Assembly: GCF_025024155.1 (NCBI RefSeq)
Contig: NW_026251812.1
Span: 1 to 64,000, forward strand
Origin: Gamsiella multidivaricata
Lineage: Eukaryota > Mortierellomycota > Mortierellomycetes > Mortierellales > Mortierellaceae
Direction: 5' to 3'
DNA: 64,000 nucleotides
Part shown: in pieces, positions 31,817-43,588 of the stretch
Position numbering within the stretch: the stretch's first letter is position 1
Layout of the letters: each line of letters begins with the position of its first letter
Translations under genes and position numbers: made by a program
The notes under the pieces: model-generated
The model's database searches: none
Seen by the model: the letters and a program-made list of their open reading frames with translations, nothing else
What the model was told of the DNA's origin: nothing

Positions 31817-32068
31817 GAAAAATAAGAGATGCAGTAACAAATAAAAAAAAAAACGAATTCTTTCGGTTGGAAGGGGAGGGTGGTGGTTGGAAATTCGAAA
31901 TGGTCGTCCTTTGGCGTAGAACAACTGCAGATCAGTGGGTTCGTCATTTTTTTTTGTTTTCAAAATTAGTGACTTGGAGACCTTGCACGTGATATTCGGC
32001 ACCCCCATCCACAGAGCAACTTCGCCCTTCTGAGACATGACCCCTGCCATCAGGACTAGAGAGATGCC
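31817..32068. promoter_or_regulatory. Short bidirectional promoter, bromodomain gene / METTL4-like gene
   Basis: Only 252 bases separate the two divergent start codons, so both promoters and 5' leaders must share this sequence. The bromodomain frame happens to remain open across it, but the sequence there is not domain-like. Confidence 0.55.
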
Positions 32069-33752
32069 ATGCAGATGAGAATCGTCCTACAACGTGGAGA
32101 CACATATCTTTTAGAGCCCATACAGGAGCTAGTTATAGGATGGCGTGTCCGCCCTGGAACCTTTCGTGTCGCTCAGCCCTATGACAGGCCCGCTCCTTCG
32201 ACAGAGCACAATCCGAACTCAGTGGACACAGATCCTATCGTCTCTTCTACTGATACACCAGAGCCATCAGGACCTTTCTCGACGTCAATTACGTCCCGGC
32301 CACACAAAAAGCTGAGGATCTCGAAGGACGATGTCAATGAAACGCATGTCCCTAAGCAGGACCTTGAGCTATGGATTCAGTCAGAGTTTCGCTCTCTCGC
32401 AGAACAGGATCACTATCGTTCTTTCGTCAGCAGCATGCGACATGATTACTTTTACGGGACATGCGTTGACGCACCAGTGAACGACACATTTACACTGGAT
32501 CTGGTTCAATTGCAGCCTACATTACGAATGCTCAGATCTGGATTCGCCTCTGCAACTGTTACTACGCCTGTTAAGGCGAGAAGGCATGGCAACGACGAAA
32601 GCACGATCAAGGACGATGTACCTGTATTTGACAACGTTCAATTGGAAGCTGGATTGCAGCATCTCGATCTGAGCGACATTTACGAGGCAGTGGTAGCGAA
32701 CAACCATTCTGAGCCAGCTCTTGTATCGTTTCCAATAAAAGGAGAACCGTTATATCTCATCCCTCCACGATCTGGGTTCGTGGTGTCCGATCTCGATAGG
32801 ATAGATGGTTTAAAGAGCGTAGGTATGCATCTCCTTCCTAGTTCAGTGGGACGTCAATTAGGTGTTCAAAACAAGCTTTTAATACGTTTTTATGTATCTT
32901 AGCACGGCAGAGAGGAGGGTTTGACGTGGTTGTGATGGATCCGCCCTGGCAGAATGCTTCTGTTGATCGAATGGAGCACTACAGGACGCTAGATCTCTAC
33001 GATCTATTCAGGATACCCATTCTAGATCTGCTTAGGACAGCAGAGGTGCGTGGTCAACCCGGTATAGTGGCTGTGTGGATCACAAATCGAGCCAAAATTA
33101 AGAGAGTGGTCATCGAAAAGCTGTTTCCAGCATGGGGACTTGAGTTGGCGGCACATTGGACCTGGCTGAAGGTAAGACACCCACGACGTACTTTCAAGCA
33201 GACCGCAAATGCGAAACACTCTTCACTTTCTAACCTGCACTTTTTTTTTCTTTTTTTTTTTTTTTTTGCTGGTAGGTGACAACGGGCGGTGAACCTGTTT
33301 TGAGCCTAAATAATAGGCACCGCAAACCATATGAAGGCATACTGATCGGCAGGCAAAAACAGCAGAAGGAGCAAATGTCTTCCGGTAAAGGACAAGCATT
33401 TGATTCAGGCTCCAATAAGAGATTGCTGGTAAGCGTTCCAGGCCAGCATTCGAGGAAGCCCTCCCTTATGAAACTTTTGGAGGAAGAGTTCTTCCCCAGA
33501 ACTGATACACCACCTTCCGATCTGGTCTCTTGTCCCGACTCAATCGTGGGCGATAATCAACCGAGCACAAGGATACCGTTGAATCAGCTAGAGCTGTTTG
33601 CCAGAAATTTAGAAGAGGGCGTTCTATCCTGGGGTAATGAGCCCATTCGACACCAGTATTGCGGGAGGACATCCAGCAACCCATATACTGTCCAAGATGG
33701 CTACCTCGTGACCCTTGACCCTTGTGCGGTCGGCCAATGCAATTCTGGCTGA
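32069..33752 (+). CDS. METTL4: METTL4-like adenine N6-methyltransferase, MT-A70 family (3 exons)
   Basis: Exons 32069-32822, 32903-33171 and 33276-33752 give 499 residues in phase. The catalytic motif is DPPW at residues about 264-267 in VVVMDPPWQNASVDR, followed by GIVAVWITNRAK and HWTWLKVTTGGEP. The METTL4-specific downstream wording is LNNRHRKPYEGILIGR, then HSRKPSL..LL. The N-terminal half (residues 1-250) lacks recognisable domains apart from a basic KKLRI patch. METTL4 enzymes methylate adenine N6 in U2 snRNA or DNA, depending on organism; early-diverging fungi are reported to carry abundant DNA 6mA. Which substrate this protein uses cannot be read from sequence. Intron 2 ends with a long pyrimidine/T tract before TAG. 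Confidence 0.92.
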
Positions 33753-34021
33753 ATAAACATCTTTCGGCGCCCTGGCGCATTATCCATGATCCAGCATTGT
33801 TCGCTGCCCAACTGTTCCTGCGATTGTTATTGTCCATGATGATTTAGTTTATTAAGCAGGAATGGGAAGATGAAGGATCCATGGCGGCAGCTTATCTATA
33901 GTCCGAGTGTTTGAATGGCGTATCCAGAAAATGTTTCAAAAGAGTGCGTGCTGCTGAATACTGAAAGTTGGGGCAATTGATGGCTGTGTGCTGGCCCTAC
34001 TCCTTCCTAAACCAATCCGAC

Positions 34022-34420
34022 TTATGCCTCGGTTGTAGCTGAGGGGCCGCGGCCCTTCATGTCCCGATAGCAGTGTGTGCAGAGATGGTGCATGAGCTTT
34101 GCTTGACCGCATCCAGGGCACTGGACAATATTCCGCTGTTCCTTGAGACCCTTGGTCGCCTGACGCATGCGCTTCTTGGAATGAGAGGTCTTGCTCTTGG
34201 GGACAGCGGCCCAGACGATTGATGGCAGCAGGTCAGAGATATATGAGCCGAGGCGGCCGAGAACCGTCGTAGAGACGCCTTGAGCAGCGAGGGCTGTGTT
34301 GCTGCTGTTGTTTGTTGAGTTAGGCGAAAGGTGAGCGAGCGAATACGAGCTGAAAGCACGAAGGGTGTTGAGGTTGCGAGCGGGCTGTGCTACCCTTGAG
34401 GCGGCTCTGAGAAGCGACAT
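34022..34420 (-). CDS. MRPL32: Mitochondrial large-subunit ribosomal protein bL32m
   Basis: Single exon, 132 residues. N-terminal presequence MSLLRAASRVAQPARNLNTLR, followed by about 50 poorly conserved residues. The mature bL32 part begins at AVPKSKTSHSKKRMRQATKGL, which is diagnostic. It ends with a zinc ribbon CPGCGQAKLMHHLCTHC (two CxxC pairs) as in bacterial-type L32. It belongs to the mitochondrial 54S subunit. The start at 34420 is chosen because the presequence begins there; upstream in-frame sequence is not leader-like. In yeast this protein is matured by the m-AAA protease; the long leader is compatible with that. Confidence 0.92.
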   Translation of the reverse strand: MSLLRAASRVAQPARNLNTLRAFSSYSLAHLSPNSTNNSSNTALAAQGVSTTVLGRLGSYISDLLPSIVWAAVPKSKTSHSKKRMRQATKGLKEQRNIVQCPGCGQAKLMHHLCTHCYRDMKGRGPSATTEA

Positions 34421-35018
34421 AGTGTGGGATGAGCTGTGCAAAGACGAATGAACGAAGTGGAGCTGGGTCGATTGTCCTTGGGAAGGGTTCAAGGAACCTA
34501 ACCACGGCGATTGTTTACATCAAGCCACCGCCTAGATCCACTTCAAAGATGAATGGATTTCCTTTCCGAGACAGTTATAGGTTTGTCATGCACTTCGCCC
34601 TTGCCTAGCACACGACCAAATACCAGGGACAACAAGGGTGTCGCATCTAAATAACGCATATCGGCTGCCGGGTGTTCTGCAGAGTGCTCGCAGCACACCA
34701 CTTGCCCCGTATTCCACCCTCGCCCTTCTCCGTCAAACATGTACGGACTAGGAATAGGGAATTACGCCTTTTTCACCATATCCTAGTAAAAGTGGAGAGC
34801 AAGAATGCGTTCCATTTATGGGGTGTTTACTCCCCTGCGCGTACTACCCGCCGCGCGAAAGACTGAGCTGCATTCAAAGGTCGTTGCGCAATTTCCATGG
34901 GGGTGAGATGATAGGTGGCTAATTGGCCAGGGAAGGATCCTTCCCCCTCCTCTCCTCTTTCTCTCACGCTATTCCTCATCTCATCCCTCTCTACATCGCT
35001 TCATTCCAACACCTCACC
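34421..35018. promoter_or_regulatory. Divergent region bL32m / carboxypeptidase
   Basis: 598 bases between divergent starts. 34930-35018 is CT-rich with TCTCC repeats immediately before the carboxypeptidase ATG. No RNA gene or ORF with support. Confidence 0.45.
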
Positions 35019-36340
35019 ATGAAAAAGTTTCTCAGCATCTCTGCGGTGCTCACACTGGCCTTGTTGGCTTCCAAGTCGACTGCACAGCGCTGCCATATGG
35101 GCGATAATCAGGTCTCTGTCATTGACGACTTAAGTATCGGCCCTAATGGCAACCCCAACGACAGAGTCCAAGTTGTCTTTGGCGGTCGTCGTCATGGAGG
35201 GCCTTTACGCATCGAGCACTTCGACGAGCCATTTGGCATCAGGAGAGGTACACCCATTGAGACCCTTTCTATGTCCTTTAAACGTTTTCTTAGAATGCAT
35301 GTTGATATTTGTGTGCGTGCTCCATCTTGTCAATAGTGACCTACCCACGCGAGCTTGAGAACCACGCCCTCGTTCGGTTCAATGCCCGCAAGCATCACAT
35401 TCAATTCCCAGTCCCCGATGAATTCGCCTCCTTGACTCCTGAGGATCCAATTGAGACCATGCTCGAATACCTTGATGTGTGGTCGCGCTCTCGTGAGTCG
35501 GAGATGGTCCTGGCTCACTTTACGGACAAGCAATTCGAGCAGTTCCAGCTGGCTATGCGTCGTAAGGACGTCCCTGAAGGAGAGGAGGACTGGCAGGTTG
35601 TCGAGAGAAACCTCCAGCAGGTCGCGGATGAAGATGCAGACAAGGTCTATATGACTGCAATGGATTTGCATCTCCAGAGCAGCTCCGACTTGAAGAAAAA
35701 GCATAAGAAGAGGGTAGACTTTGACACCTGGTTCAGCAATTACCACGAGCATACTGAGATCAAGGACTTTTTCCTGCAACTCGCGGACGATTACCCAGAC
35801 TTGATCACCTATATCCCCTCCATTGGTAAAACCGTTGAAGGCCGGGACATCTTTGCCATTAAGCTGACCGAAAAGGAGAAGGACGGCAGTGTTCGCGAGA
35901 AGCCGCAAATCTGGTGGCAAGGACTGTAAGTATCGCGGTCAATAACTTTTTTCGAGCGCCTTGAAAGAGGTGGTAGCATTGACTAACTATCAATATCCCT
36001 CATACTTTTGTGGCCAATAGCCAGCATGCCCGTGAATGGGCTGGTGGATCCACTGGTAAGCTATACGACATCCTCAATTTGCATTTGTGCATGCCGTGCA
36101 AAAGTTAACAACGCTTTGTCCCATTCTTTAATAGTGCAGTATCTTTCGCATCACTTCTCGAGTAATTATGGCAAAAACGACAACATCACTGCCATCTTGC
36201 GTGATACCGAGTTCATCATTGTGCCCATCATGAACGTCGATGGCTACGACTACACTTGGACTAGGAACCGCCTCTGGCGCAAGAACCGTCGTAGCAACGG
36301 TCTGGGTGCTTGGGGAGTAGATCTTAACCGGTAGGTTGCT

Positions 36341-36392
<52 letters not shown>

Positions 36393-36968
36393 AAAACTAA
36401 ACTATTCTAACACGATGTGTACTTCGCCTGCAGAAATTGGGATGATCACTTTGCTGAGGGCGGTTCTAGCGGTTTCCCATGGAGTGAGACCTACCATGGT
36501 CCTTATGCCGCCTCTGAGCCCGAGGTTCAGGCCATGCAAGACTTTTTCGGCCAGCAGAAGCGCATCGTCGGCGCCATCGATTTCCACTGCTACTCTCAGT
36601 TGGTTCTTCGTCCTGAGGGTTGGACGACCGATCCTTCGCCGCACGAGAAGGAACACAAGTTTGTCGGAGACAAGATTGTCAGCCTGATCAAGACCGTCCA
36701 CGGCAAGAAATACATTAGTGAACCCTCTGTTGCTTTGTACAAGACTACGGGTGCAGGCAGCGACTGGTTCTATGGCGAAAAGGCCACGGCGGCAAACAAT
36801 GGCCAGAAGGTGTACTCTTACACGATTGAGCTGAGGCCCTCAGACACGAACCCTGGTGGAAGGAGCGGTTTCATCTTGCCACCCGAAGAGATCATCCCCT
36901 TGGGCGAGGAGATTACCAAGGCAATGGAGTTCTTCGTTGACTATGTTGTCAAGAACCCATTGAAGTAG
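35019..36968 (+). CDS. Secreted zinc carboxypeptidase, M14A family (5 exons)
   Basis: Exons 35019-35247, 35337-35925, 36021-36055, 36135-36330 and 36434-36968 give 527 residues exactly in phase. Signal peptide MKKFLSISAVLTLALLAS. Residues about 75-230 form an inhibitory propeptide-like region. The peptidase domain has zinc ligands His275 and Glu278 (QHAREW), His401 (DFHCYSQL), substrate-binding DLNRNWDDHF, and the catalytic Glu482 (YTIELRP). It removes C-terminal amino acids from extracellular peptides. Exon 3 is only 35 bases but carries two of the three metal ligands. Intron 4 contains a T-run of over 40 bases. Whether it prefers hydrophobic (A type) or basic (B type) residues cannot be decided here. 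Confidence 0.95.
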
Positions 36969-37466
36969 GATTGCCTTAAACATATTATTTATTGTTGATG
37001 TAGACTGTGGTCAATGACTATCGAGACTATTATTGGTTAGAGTAACTTGTTTGGCTAACAATGATGTTGGAGCTTTGACGCCTTATAAGCTCGTAAACTT
37101 CGTCATTTGCTTAGGTCCGTTTGGATGACGGCCAGCCTTTGAGAAAGGGCTTCGCTCAGCGTCTGATCTTTGACTATACTATCGATGACCCTGAACTGAG
37201 TTAATGGCAACCGAAATGACAAAGGGGCGGGTTGGATTGCTGTGGCACGGCCATAAAACGTAAAACGAGAGCCATGCATGTTTGTATCTTGAATAAGCAA
37301 ACAGGCAATAAAGGCCATTACTTTTTTTCGTCCCGCTCACGTTCCACTCAGCATCCGCATCAGCATCAGCATCTTCATCCCCATCTTCATCTGACTCTGC
37401 TTCTTCATCCTCATCATATATCGCCTCCTACTTCTCCACATAACCCCCTCAAAAGCGCCACCAATA
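36969..37466. other. Interval between carboxypeptidase and expansin-like gene
   Basis: 498 bases. The second half (37330-37460) holds CATCAGCATCAG/CATCTTCATC repeats and CT-rich sequence typical of a promoter or leader. No gene is seen. Confidence 0.4.
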
Positions 37467-38514
37467 ATGGTTCGAGTCTCAAATTCAGGCACAAGAACCG
37501 AGAAGGTGGAATCTCACTCTTCAGCAGAGCCAGCTGTCCCCGCCCGCTCACAGTCGCGAGGTCATCATCATAACAGACTAGCAGACCTCCCTCCTATCCC
37601 GCCACCTCCTCCTCCACACGACGATGTCCCTCGCCTACAGGATTTCGAGAAAGCCGAAGGAAAATCACGCCCTCTTCCGGTCCCACCACCACCCCCTCCC
37701 TCAAAGTCCTTCTACAACCCTTCAAAGTTTTCGCGCTCTCGAAATATGTCCCCGACATTTCTTGAGACCTTCATGGCTCGACACCCGCGTGTCTCACGGC
37801 ACCGGCGGAGGTTCGCTGCGATCCTGTTTACAACTGCGACGCTATTAATCTTACTCATCGTCCTGCTCGCCGTCCTACTGAGTCGCAAGAGTAATCGTGG
37901 GGATGGCAACAACGGCGGATGGTATGGGTCTGGGAGCAGTGGCGGTATCGGCGGAGGAGGTGGTGGAGGGGGTGGTGGTTATGGTGATACTGCAACAGAA
38001 ATAGAGCTACAGAAACATAACCAGGGCATTCCGAAGCCGCCAATCAACTATAGCGATGCACCTGGATGGACGCGGAATGGTCAAGGCGACGCAACATTCT
38101 ATGGTAATAATACAAAAAATCTTGCGGCGCGACTCCTCTCTCGCTTCTTGTTTCTGAACGTCTCACCCTGACAGCATTCCGTTTTATCATTTATATTCCG
38201 CAGACCCTTCTGTTAAAAACAGCGTGGGCAAGTTTCAGGAAGGCGCATGCGAGTTCCTGTACATTAATTCGGTCCATGATATGATTGCTGCATTGAACAA
38301 ACCTGATTTTGGACAGTTTCCTATTGCAAGCAAATCGCCAGCCTGTGGACAATGTCTTCAAGTGGCAGGTCCCAATGGCACGGTGCAAGTCCAGATCGTT
38401 GACATGTGTCCAGGGTGCAAGTCCGGGTCCGTTGACCTCTCGCCTGGCGCATTCGCAAAAATAGCAGATTTGGATGCAGGACGTGTACGCATTCGCTGGC
38501 AACGATGCCCATAG
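37467..38514 (+). CDS. Membrane-anchored expansin-like (RlpA-type double-psi beta-barrel) protein (2 exons)
   Basis: Exons 37467-38103 and 38204-38514 give 315 residues. Residues 1-110 are predicted cytosolic: disordered, with two polyproline blocks (PPPPPP). A single membrane helix follows (FAAILFTTATLLILLIVLL, about residues 116-134) after a basic RHRRR cluster, so the orientation is type II. A Gly-rich linker precedes a C-terminal double-psi beta-barrel: GDATFYG ... ACGQCLQV ... VQIVDMCPGCKSGSVDLS ... FAKI...G.V.I.W. The Asp in VDMCPGC and the HFD-like position correspond to expansin barrel residues. Only the barrel is present, without the CBM63 domain. Role: possible wall loosening or wall binding at the cell surface. 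Fungal relatives are often secreted rather than anchored. Confidence 0.85.
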
Positions 38515-38700
38515 ATTGCGTTCCATATCTCATGAATTAACATCGTAAAGTCATTGCATTTGATAATGATACTGTGGATATTTATTGTACAAGATGATTG
38601 TGAAGAAGATAAAGCACAGGAGCAGCAAGGCACTCAGACTGAACTTTGGAGGGATACAGTGGCTCCCTCATTCTATGATATGGATGCGGAACGACAGTTT

Positions 38701-41200
38701 TTAGCAGATATCTGAGTTGCAGGCCCACTTGACTGTTCCACTCTGAACACCACCAAGAACCATGATAGCCTTGATGATACCAGCAACACCAACGCCTAAT
38801 CAGGTACAATAAAAAGCGGGGAATTAGAACCACAAGGATAGCATATACGGTGACCATGATATTATTGAACAGTTGGCGAGAAAGAACTTACCGGAGATGA
38901 AACCTCCGGCGACAGAGTACATCAACTTCTCATGGGCAACCCTGTTGATGCGCACCCAGATCTGACCACCGACCCAGCCGGTCAACATGGCCAGGGCCAA
39001 GGCGGGCGAAGGGTTAATCATACCCAGACCAACAGCGTTCAAGTTGATCCAGTAAGGACGGACCTTTTCAGGGACCAACTTGATGCGAATCACAATGTTG
39101 ACGATTGCAAGGACAGCCAGGACACAGGCTGTAATAACTGAGCCTCGGGGGACGGTTCCGCCAGTCTAAAAGCGATAAAGAATAGTAGGATTAGTTACCA
39201 GAATTCGTGAAGAGAGCAACAAGTTCAAAAAGTTGATATAGTGAGATTATTTACCGTCAAGATCTGGCACACTGACTGCCAGGTAACGACCGAGACCAGC
39301 CCAAACTCGCACTTCTCAATCGTAGCGTCGACAATGCAGTGATATGCCTCAGTGTAAAGAATAAACAAGGGGACAGCAGCAGCGATGGCGAAAACAGACC
39401 CGACGCACTGGGCGAAGAATTGGGAGCGAGGCGAGGCACCGAGTAAATGACCGGTTTTCAAGTCTCCGACCATATCGACAGCTTGGGCACAGATGGAGGC
39501 CGAGATGTTGGCGCACATGAGGTTGGTCTTCTGGACAACCTGGAGCTCACCAGGGAAACGCGAGAAGACAAGCTGGGTGACCTTGCCGATGGATCCCGTT
39601 GGGTTGATATCTGTCTCACCAGAAGCCTGTAGACCGACAAAGGCCAGCAGGAACGAAAGGATAATGGCAATTATGGTCGAATAGACCGGGACCTTGAAAT
39701 CGACCGCCATGAGGACGATGGTGAAGACAGCCGAAATCACAAGACCAGTGACCCACCAGAGCGTAGGGACTTGGAGATGAGGGGGAACGGGATCCTTGCT
39801 GACAAAGCCGCTCTGATCCACGAGTTCGGCGCGCTTTGTCAAGCGACGGATGAGATTGCGGGATTCTCTTACACCACTGGTAATTCCGTGCCAAAGCGAC
39901 TTTCCATTAACACCGAGCTCACCAAAGGCAGTGAAGACCATTAGGGCAATACCGGGCCAGAGGAACCACGACTGCGCGGTGCCATTGCGGGGTTTGGTGA
40001 ATCCGCGAGGACCCTCCAAGTATCCAGAATCGACCATCAGGGGACCAGCTAAACCATAAGCAATGAATTCTCCCAGCATGAAGGACCAGACGGTTGAGCC
40101 AGGGGTCATCATACCAGCACCAAAAAACGAGAAATCAAAGCTCCAAGCCCAGCCCCAAATCTGATCAGCGTGCTGCATCCTCATGTATCCAGCAGCGTGC
40201 CCGATCCAGTAGAGAATATGGATGGTATCAAAGATGCCGGGTATGAAGTTTCCGAGGAGCACAAAGACCAGGGCAACAAAGAACGCGCCAATCATGATCA
40301 GGGCTGTCTTCTGGGCATCCGACGCAGCCTTGGATCCGGTCTTGTGAAGGTTGCGAATAGTCTCTGCAGCGGCACGGGGGGTAGGGAAGACGAGATCTTG
40401 GTTGATGACAAAGTGCGTGCGCAGCGGGACGGCAAAGAACATGCCAAAGAAGGCAGCGCAGGTAGTCCAGAGAACAAGAGTCAGGGCATCGTCCTTGGGC
40501 ATTCGACCTTCACCCATCAAGCCCATGCGGTACATGGCTGGGATGGCGGTGACAAATCCGGTAGAGAGACCACCAGCGGTCGTGGCGGCAGCCTGGCAGG
40601 TAGCATTCTCGCGTGGTCCAAAAGTGCTGCCCATGAGGCGGGCGAGAGGCTTAAGGATGATGAATCCGAAAATGGCGCCCCAGAGTGAGGCACCGAATGT
40701 CCAGCCGATTTTGAGACCGACATATAGGTTACTGGCTGCGACCACACATCCCAAGAGAGAGCCGACGATGGCCGCACGCCTATGAGAATGAACATAATGA
40801 ACAAAGCACGCGAGGGGTTCAGAGTGAGCATGATTGTGATGGCAGGTGCCATGTATGGCTACGGATATGTGGATGTGGGTTGTTTGCGGGACATGGTCAT
40901 TGTGAGCTGTGCTCAGTCGAAACCGACACAACAACGGTTTAAAAGGGTGTACAGAGCCAATTCGAACATTTACCAGGTGAACTGATGCTCCTCAGGAGGG
41001 AACTCTTCATCGCCATCATTGATGTCCAAGGCGCCGCCATCTGAGCGCTTATCCTCGGTGAAGCTGATAGCATGATCGGGGTGGACATAGTCATCTGCTT
41101 TAAAGGAGGCGGGGTGACCCAGAGGATGATGACCCTCAAGGCTTTCCTGAGGACGGTGGCTCTCCATTGGACGAGGTTTTTCGTCAAATGTGTTCTGCAT
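38701..41200 (-). CDS. OPT-family oligopeptide / metal-chelate transporter (4 exons)
   Basis: Exons (minus strand) 41200-40974, 40779-39255, 39165-38892 and 38795-38701 join in phase to 706 residues. The N-terminal 75 residues are hydrophilic. Then follow about 14 to 16 membrane segments, beginning AAIVGSLLGCVVAASNLYVGLKI and including GLSTGFVTAIPAM, FGAGMMTPGSTVWSFMLGEF and the C-terminal INPSPALALAMLTGWVGGQIW. The overall wording is that of the YSL-like/bacterial-type OPT branch rather than the yeast Opt1 peptide branch. These proton-coupled symporters carry small peptides or metal-chelates across the plasma or vacuolar membrane; the substrate is not readable. The protein ends with a short exon coding WACNSDIC. 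Confidence 0.92.
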
Positions 41201-43588
41201 GTGTTGTATCTATGCTGATCAATGACTCGATTGTAGATGAGTTGGTGTGTAGTAAGATGGAGATCTGGGTACGAAGGAGTCCGGGCGGGGATGAGAGGGG
41301 AAGGAGAAGGTAATAGGAACTAGGATGTGGGTATCCGATTACAAAAGGAGACGCAAGGGTTGTGCGACCTTTGATGATATGGCAGAGGTGTGAAGAGATA
41401 ATACAGACCAAAAAAACACTTCAAAAGTGCGAAGGTGGGCTGTATTTGTATGGCGGATTCCCAGATGGCGAAAGCTGCAATCCTGCGCCGGCTGTCGTTC
41501 GATGGTTCCCCAGTTACGAGGGGACTAATCCTTTCACTCAGTTGCTAGTTCTCTGCATCAGCGTGGCAAGTACTTTTCGCTTTCTGGCCTTTTCTTTCCT
41601 GGCTGCGCATGAACTTGATAGCGACAGAGCACTTTATGAATAGACTAATGTGAGTCGATATAGCAGAAATGGATGTTCCCATCAAGGAAACCCTAAAATT
41701 AGGTCAAGCCCGCAAATGGGAACTCAGAGACGGATCAGTTTCACACGATGGCCCTGGTTGCTTGCAATGGCGAGCAAAACAAGATAAGTTGTCTGTAATT
41801 GGGGAACTGGTCCTATTGGACGGCATTGCAGGACCAAGGTGCTCATGTGGATTTATGTAAGTTTTTTCCTTGCTTTTTACTGCTAGTAGGCAGTCTATCG
41901 TGCATGGGTTAACAAAAGATACACTATCAGAGCCATATAATACAACATCTCTCTTATGGTAATATCGCTCCATCTGTTCAATTCCATAACACCTCGTGCG
42001 GTTTAAAGCACGCGGTACTTCGTTCACAGTACGTACCTCCAACACTTCGGTGTCACAAACAATTGCGCACAGTGACCCAAGCAAGAATGGTGAAGCGAGT
42101 ACTTGGTACTTGTAGATCTATAGACGGCCACAACCATGAACGCGTCCAGTAATAAATGAGAACCAAAGGATCGCCGGCAAATGACACTTGGCAGGCGACA
42201 AAGATAGCGGCCGTCCACTCAGGCCCGTAAAACAGTCGTATGATCACAACAGTCGCTTTGGTGTCTAAAATCCTCCTCTGCTGCATTGGTAACTAACGCC
42301 GAGTCCGACATACCAGCTTTTCGAATCGGAACCACTTCCACCCTCATCCGGGACGATTTATTACTCACCGGTCGATGACTTGTTTGCGCCCTACTTCTCA
42401 GGCACATCAGGTTCTCTTTCGTGTTGTGGCTCCGCTTAAAATAAATTAAGAGGTCTGTTCCAGCACGCCATCACAATATCGGATGTAAGTGCCATCCAAT
42501 GACTTTCTTAGAAACCTCAACATTCGAAGGCCGGCGCTGAAACAGCCTTTGAACGTAGGGCTCGAAGCATGCATCTATACACTATTTTTTCGTTTGTTCA
42601 CCTGGGAAATAATCTACAGTCTACCAACGCTATTCTCTTTCTCATTCTTTCGTGTTCCCGGCCATCTGCTACCTCTATCGTAGTTTCCATTCAAGGGACT
42701 GGCGGGGCCTAGACCTTGTGGAGCCAATGACCCGAGCTTGAGAACCAGCCCTTTATGGCTAGCATTTCTGAACAATTGCGTTCTAACTCTTCAGATTCGT
42801 CATTGATGCCCAAAAGAGGCATTTACTCACGCTCTCCTCCATCGTTCTCCGTACCGCCATTGGATTGTTTCTTTTGAGGATCCCATATTTCCGGACCTCA
42901 TACGAGCATTGCGCGTTCCATGAAGACAAATACGAAACCAGGCGCTCGTATGAAGCTGCTTTATTCCCACGGGGACACTAACACTCTAAATGCAGATGAT
43001 CACAATTTCATTACCGGGATACCTCCCCGACCTGGATTAGGCTCGCCTTTCGTTCTCTTTCGTACGTCCCCTCCCTCGGAAGAGTTCCTTATTGTCTCAT
43101 CAGCCAACAACAATTGAGCTGCACGGGTAATGGTTTTTAATTGAGGAGTTTGAAGTGCATCATGGGTAGACTCCAAGATGGCCAAGCAAAATGCACGTTC
43201 TGCACAGAGCACTGCGCTAACCGTAGGAAGAAGTTTGGCGAGGAAAAAAAAATCTACTCCATACATGGCATTCATTCTCCACTCCCAGCATGGCTCACGC
43301 GCCTCATATTTCCCACGCGCATAGTCCGCGATGATTACAGCCATTGAAAACTAGATGGATCTTTCCATGATGTCCCCCTAATCGCTTCCTCATAGACTAT
43401 ATGTGTCATCGACATCGTTCTTAATAGTCTTGTATATGATTTGCAAGGAGCACGGGTTCTTGTGTTGCAACAAGCGCCAATCGCCATTCATAGTAATAGT
43501 GCGTGGTAATACAATAATATTCTGTTCATAAATAGAATACTGCAATGGTATTCTCATGTTTAAGACATAATGATATCTAACATTATCC
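41201..43588. other. Gene-poor 2.4 kb interval
   Basis: No gene is supported. Two short plus-strand frames lie close together: 42755-42877 (40 residues, MASISEQLRS... with SRSPPSFSVPPLD) and 42920-43117 (65 residues, with ITGIPPRPGLGSPF). Their Ser/Pro composition is protein-like, but no domain or splice connection is evident. The rest is AT-balanced, without repeats or RNA-like folds that I could see. Confidence 0.3.

Noticed and set aside
30881..32050. Longer N-terminus for the bromodomain protein from 32050
   Set aside because: The extra 78 residues are not domain-like and occupy almost the whole divergent promoter; the Met at 31816 is preferred.
40170..40785. Plus-strand ORFs of 172 and 144 residues
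   Set aside because: Antisense to the long OPT transporter exon.
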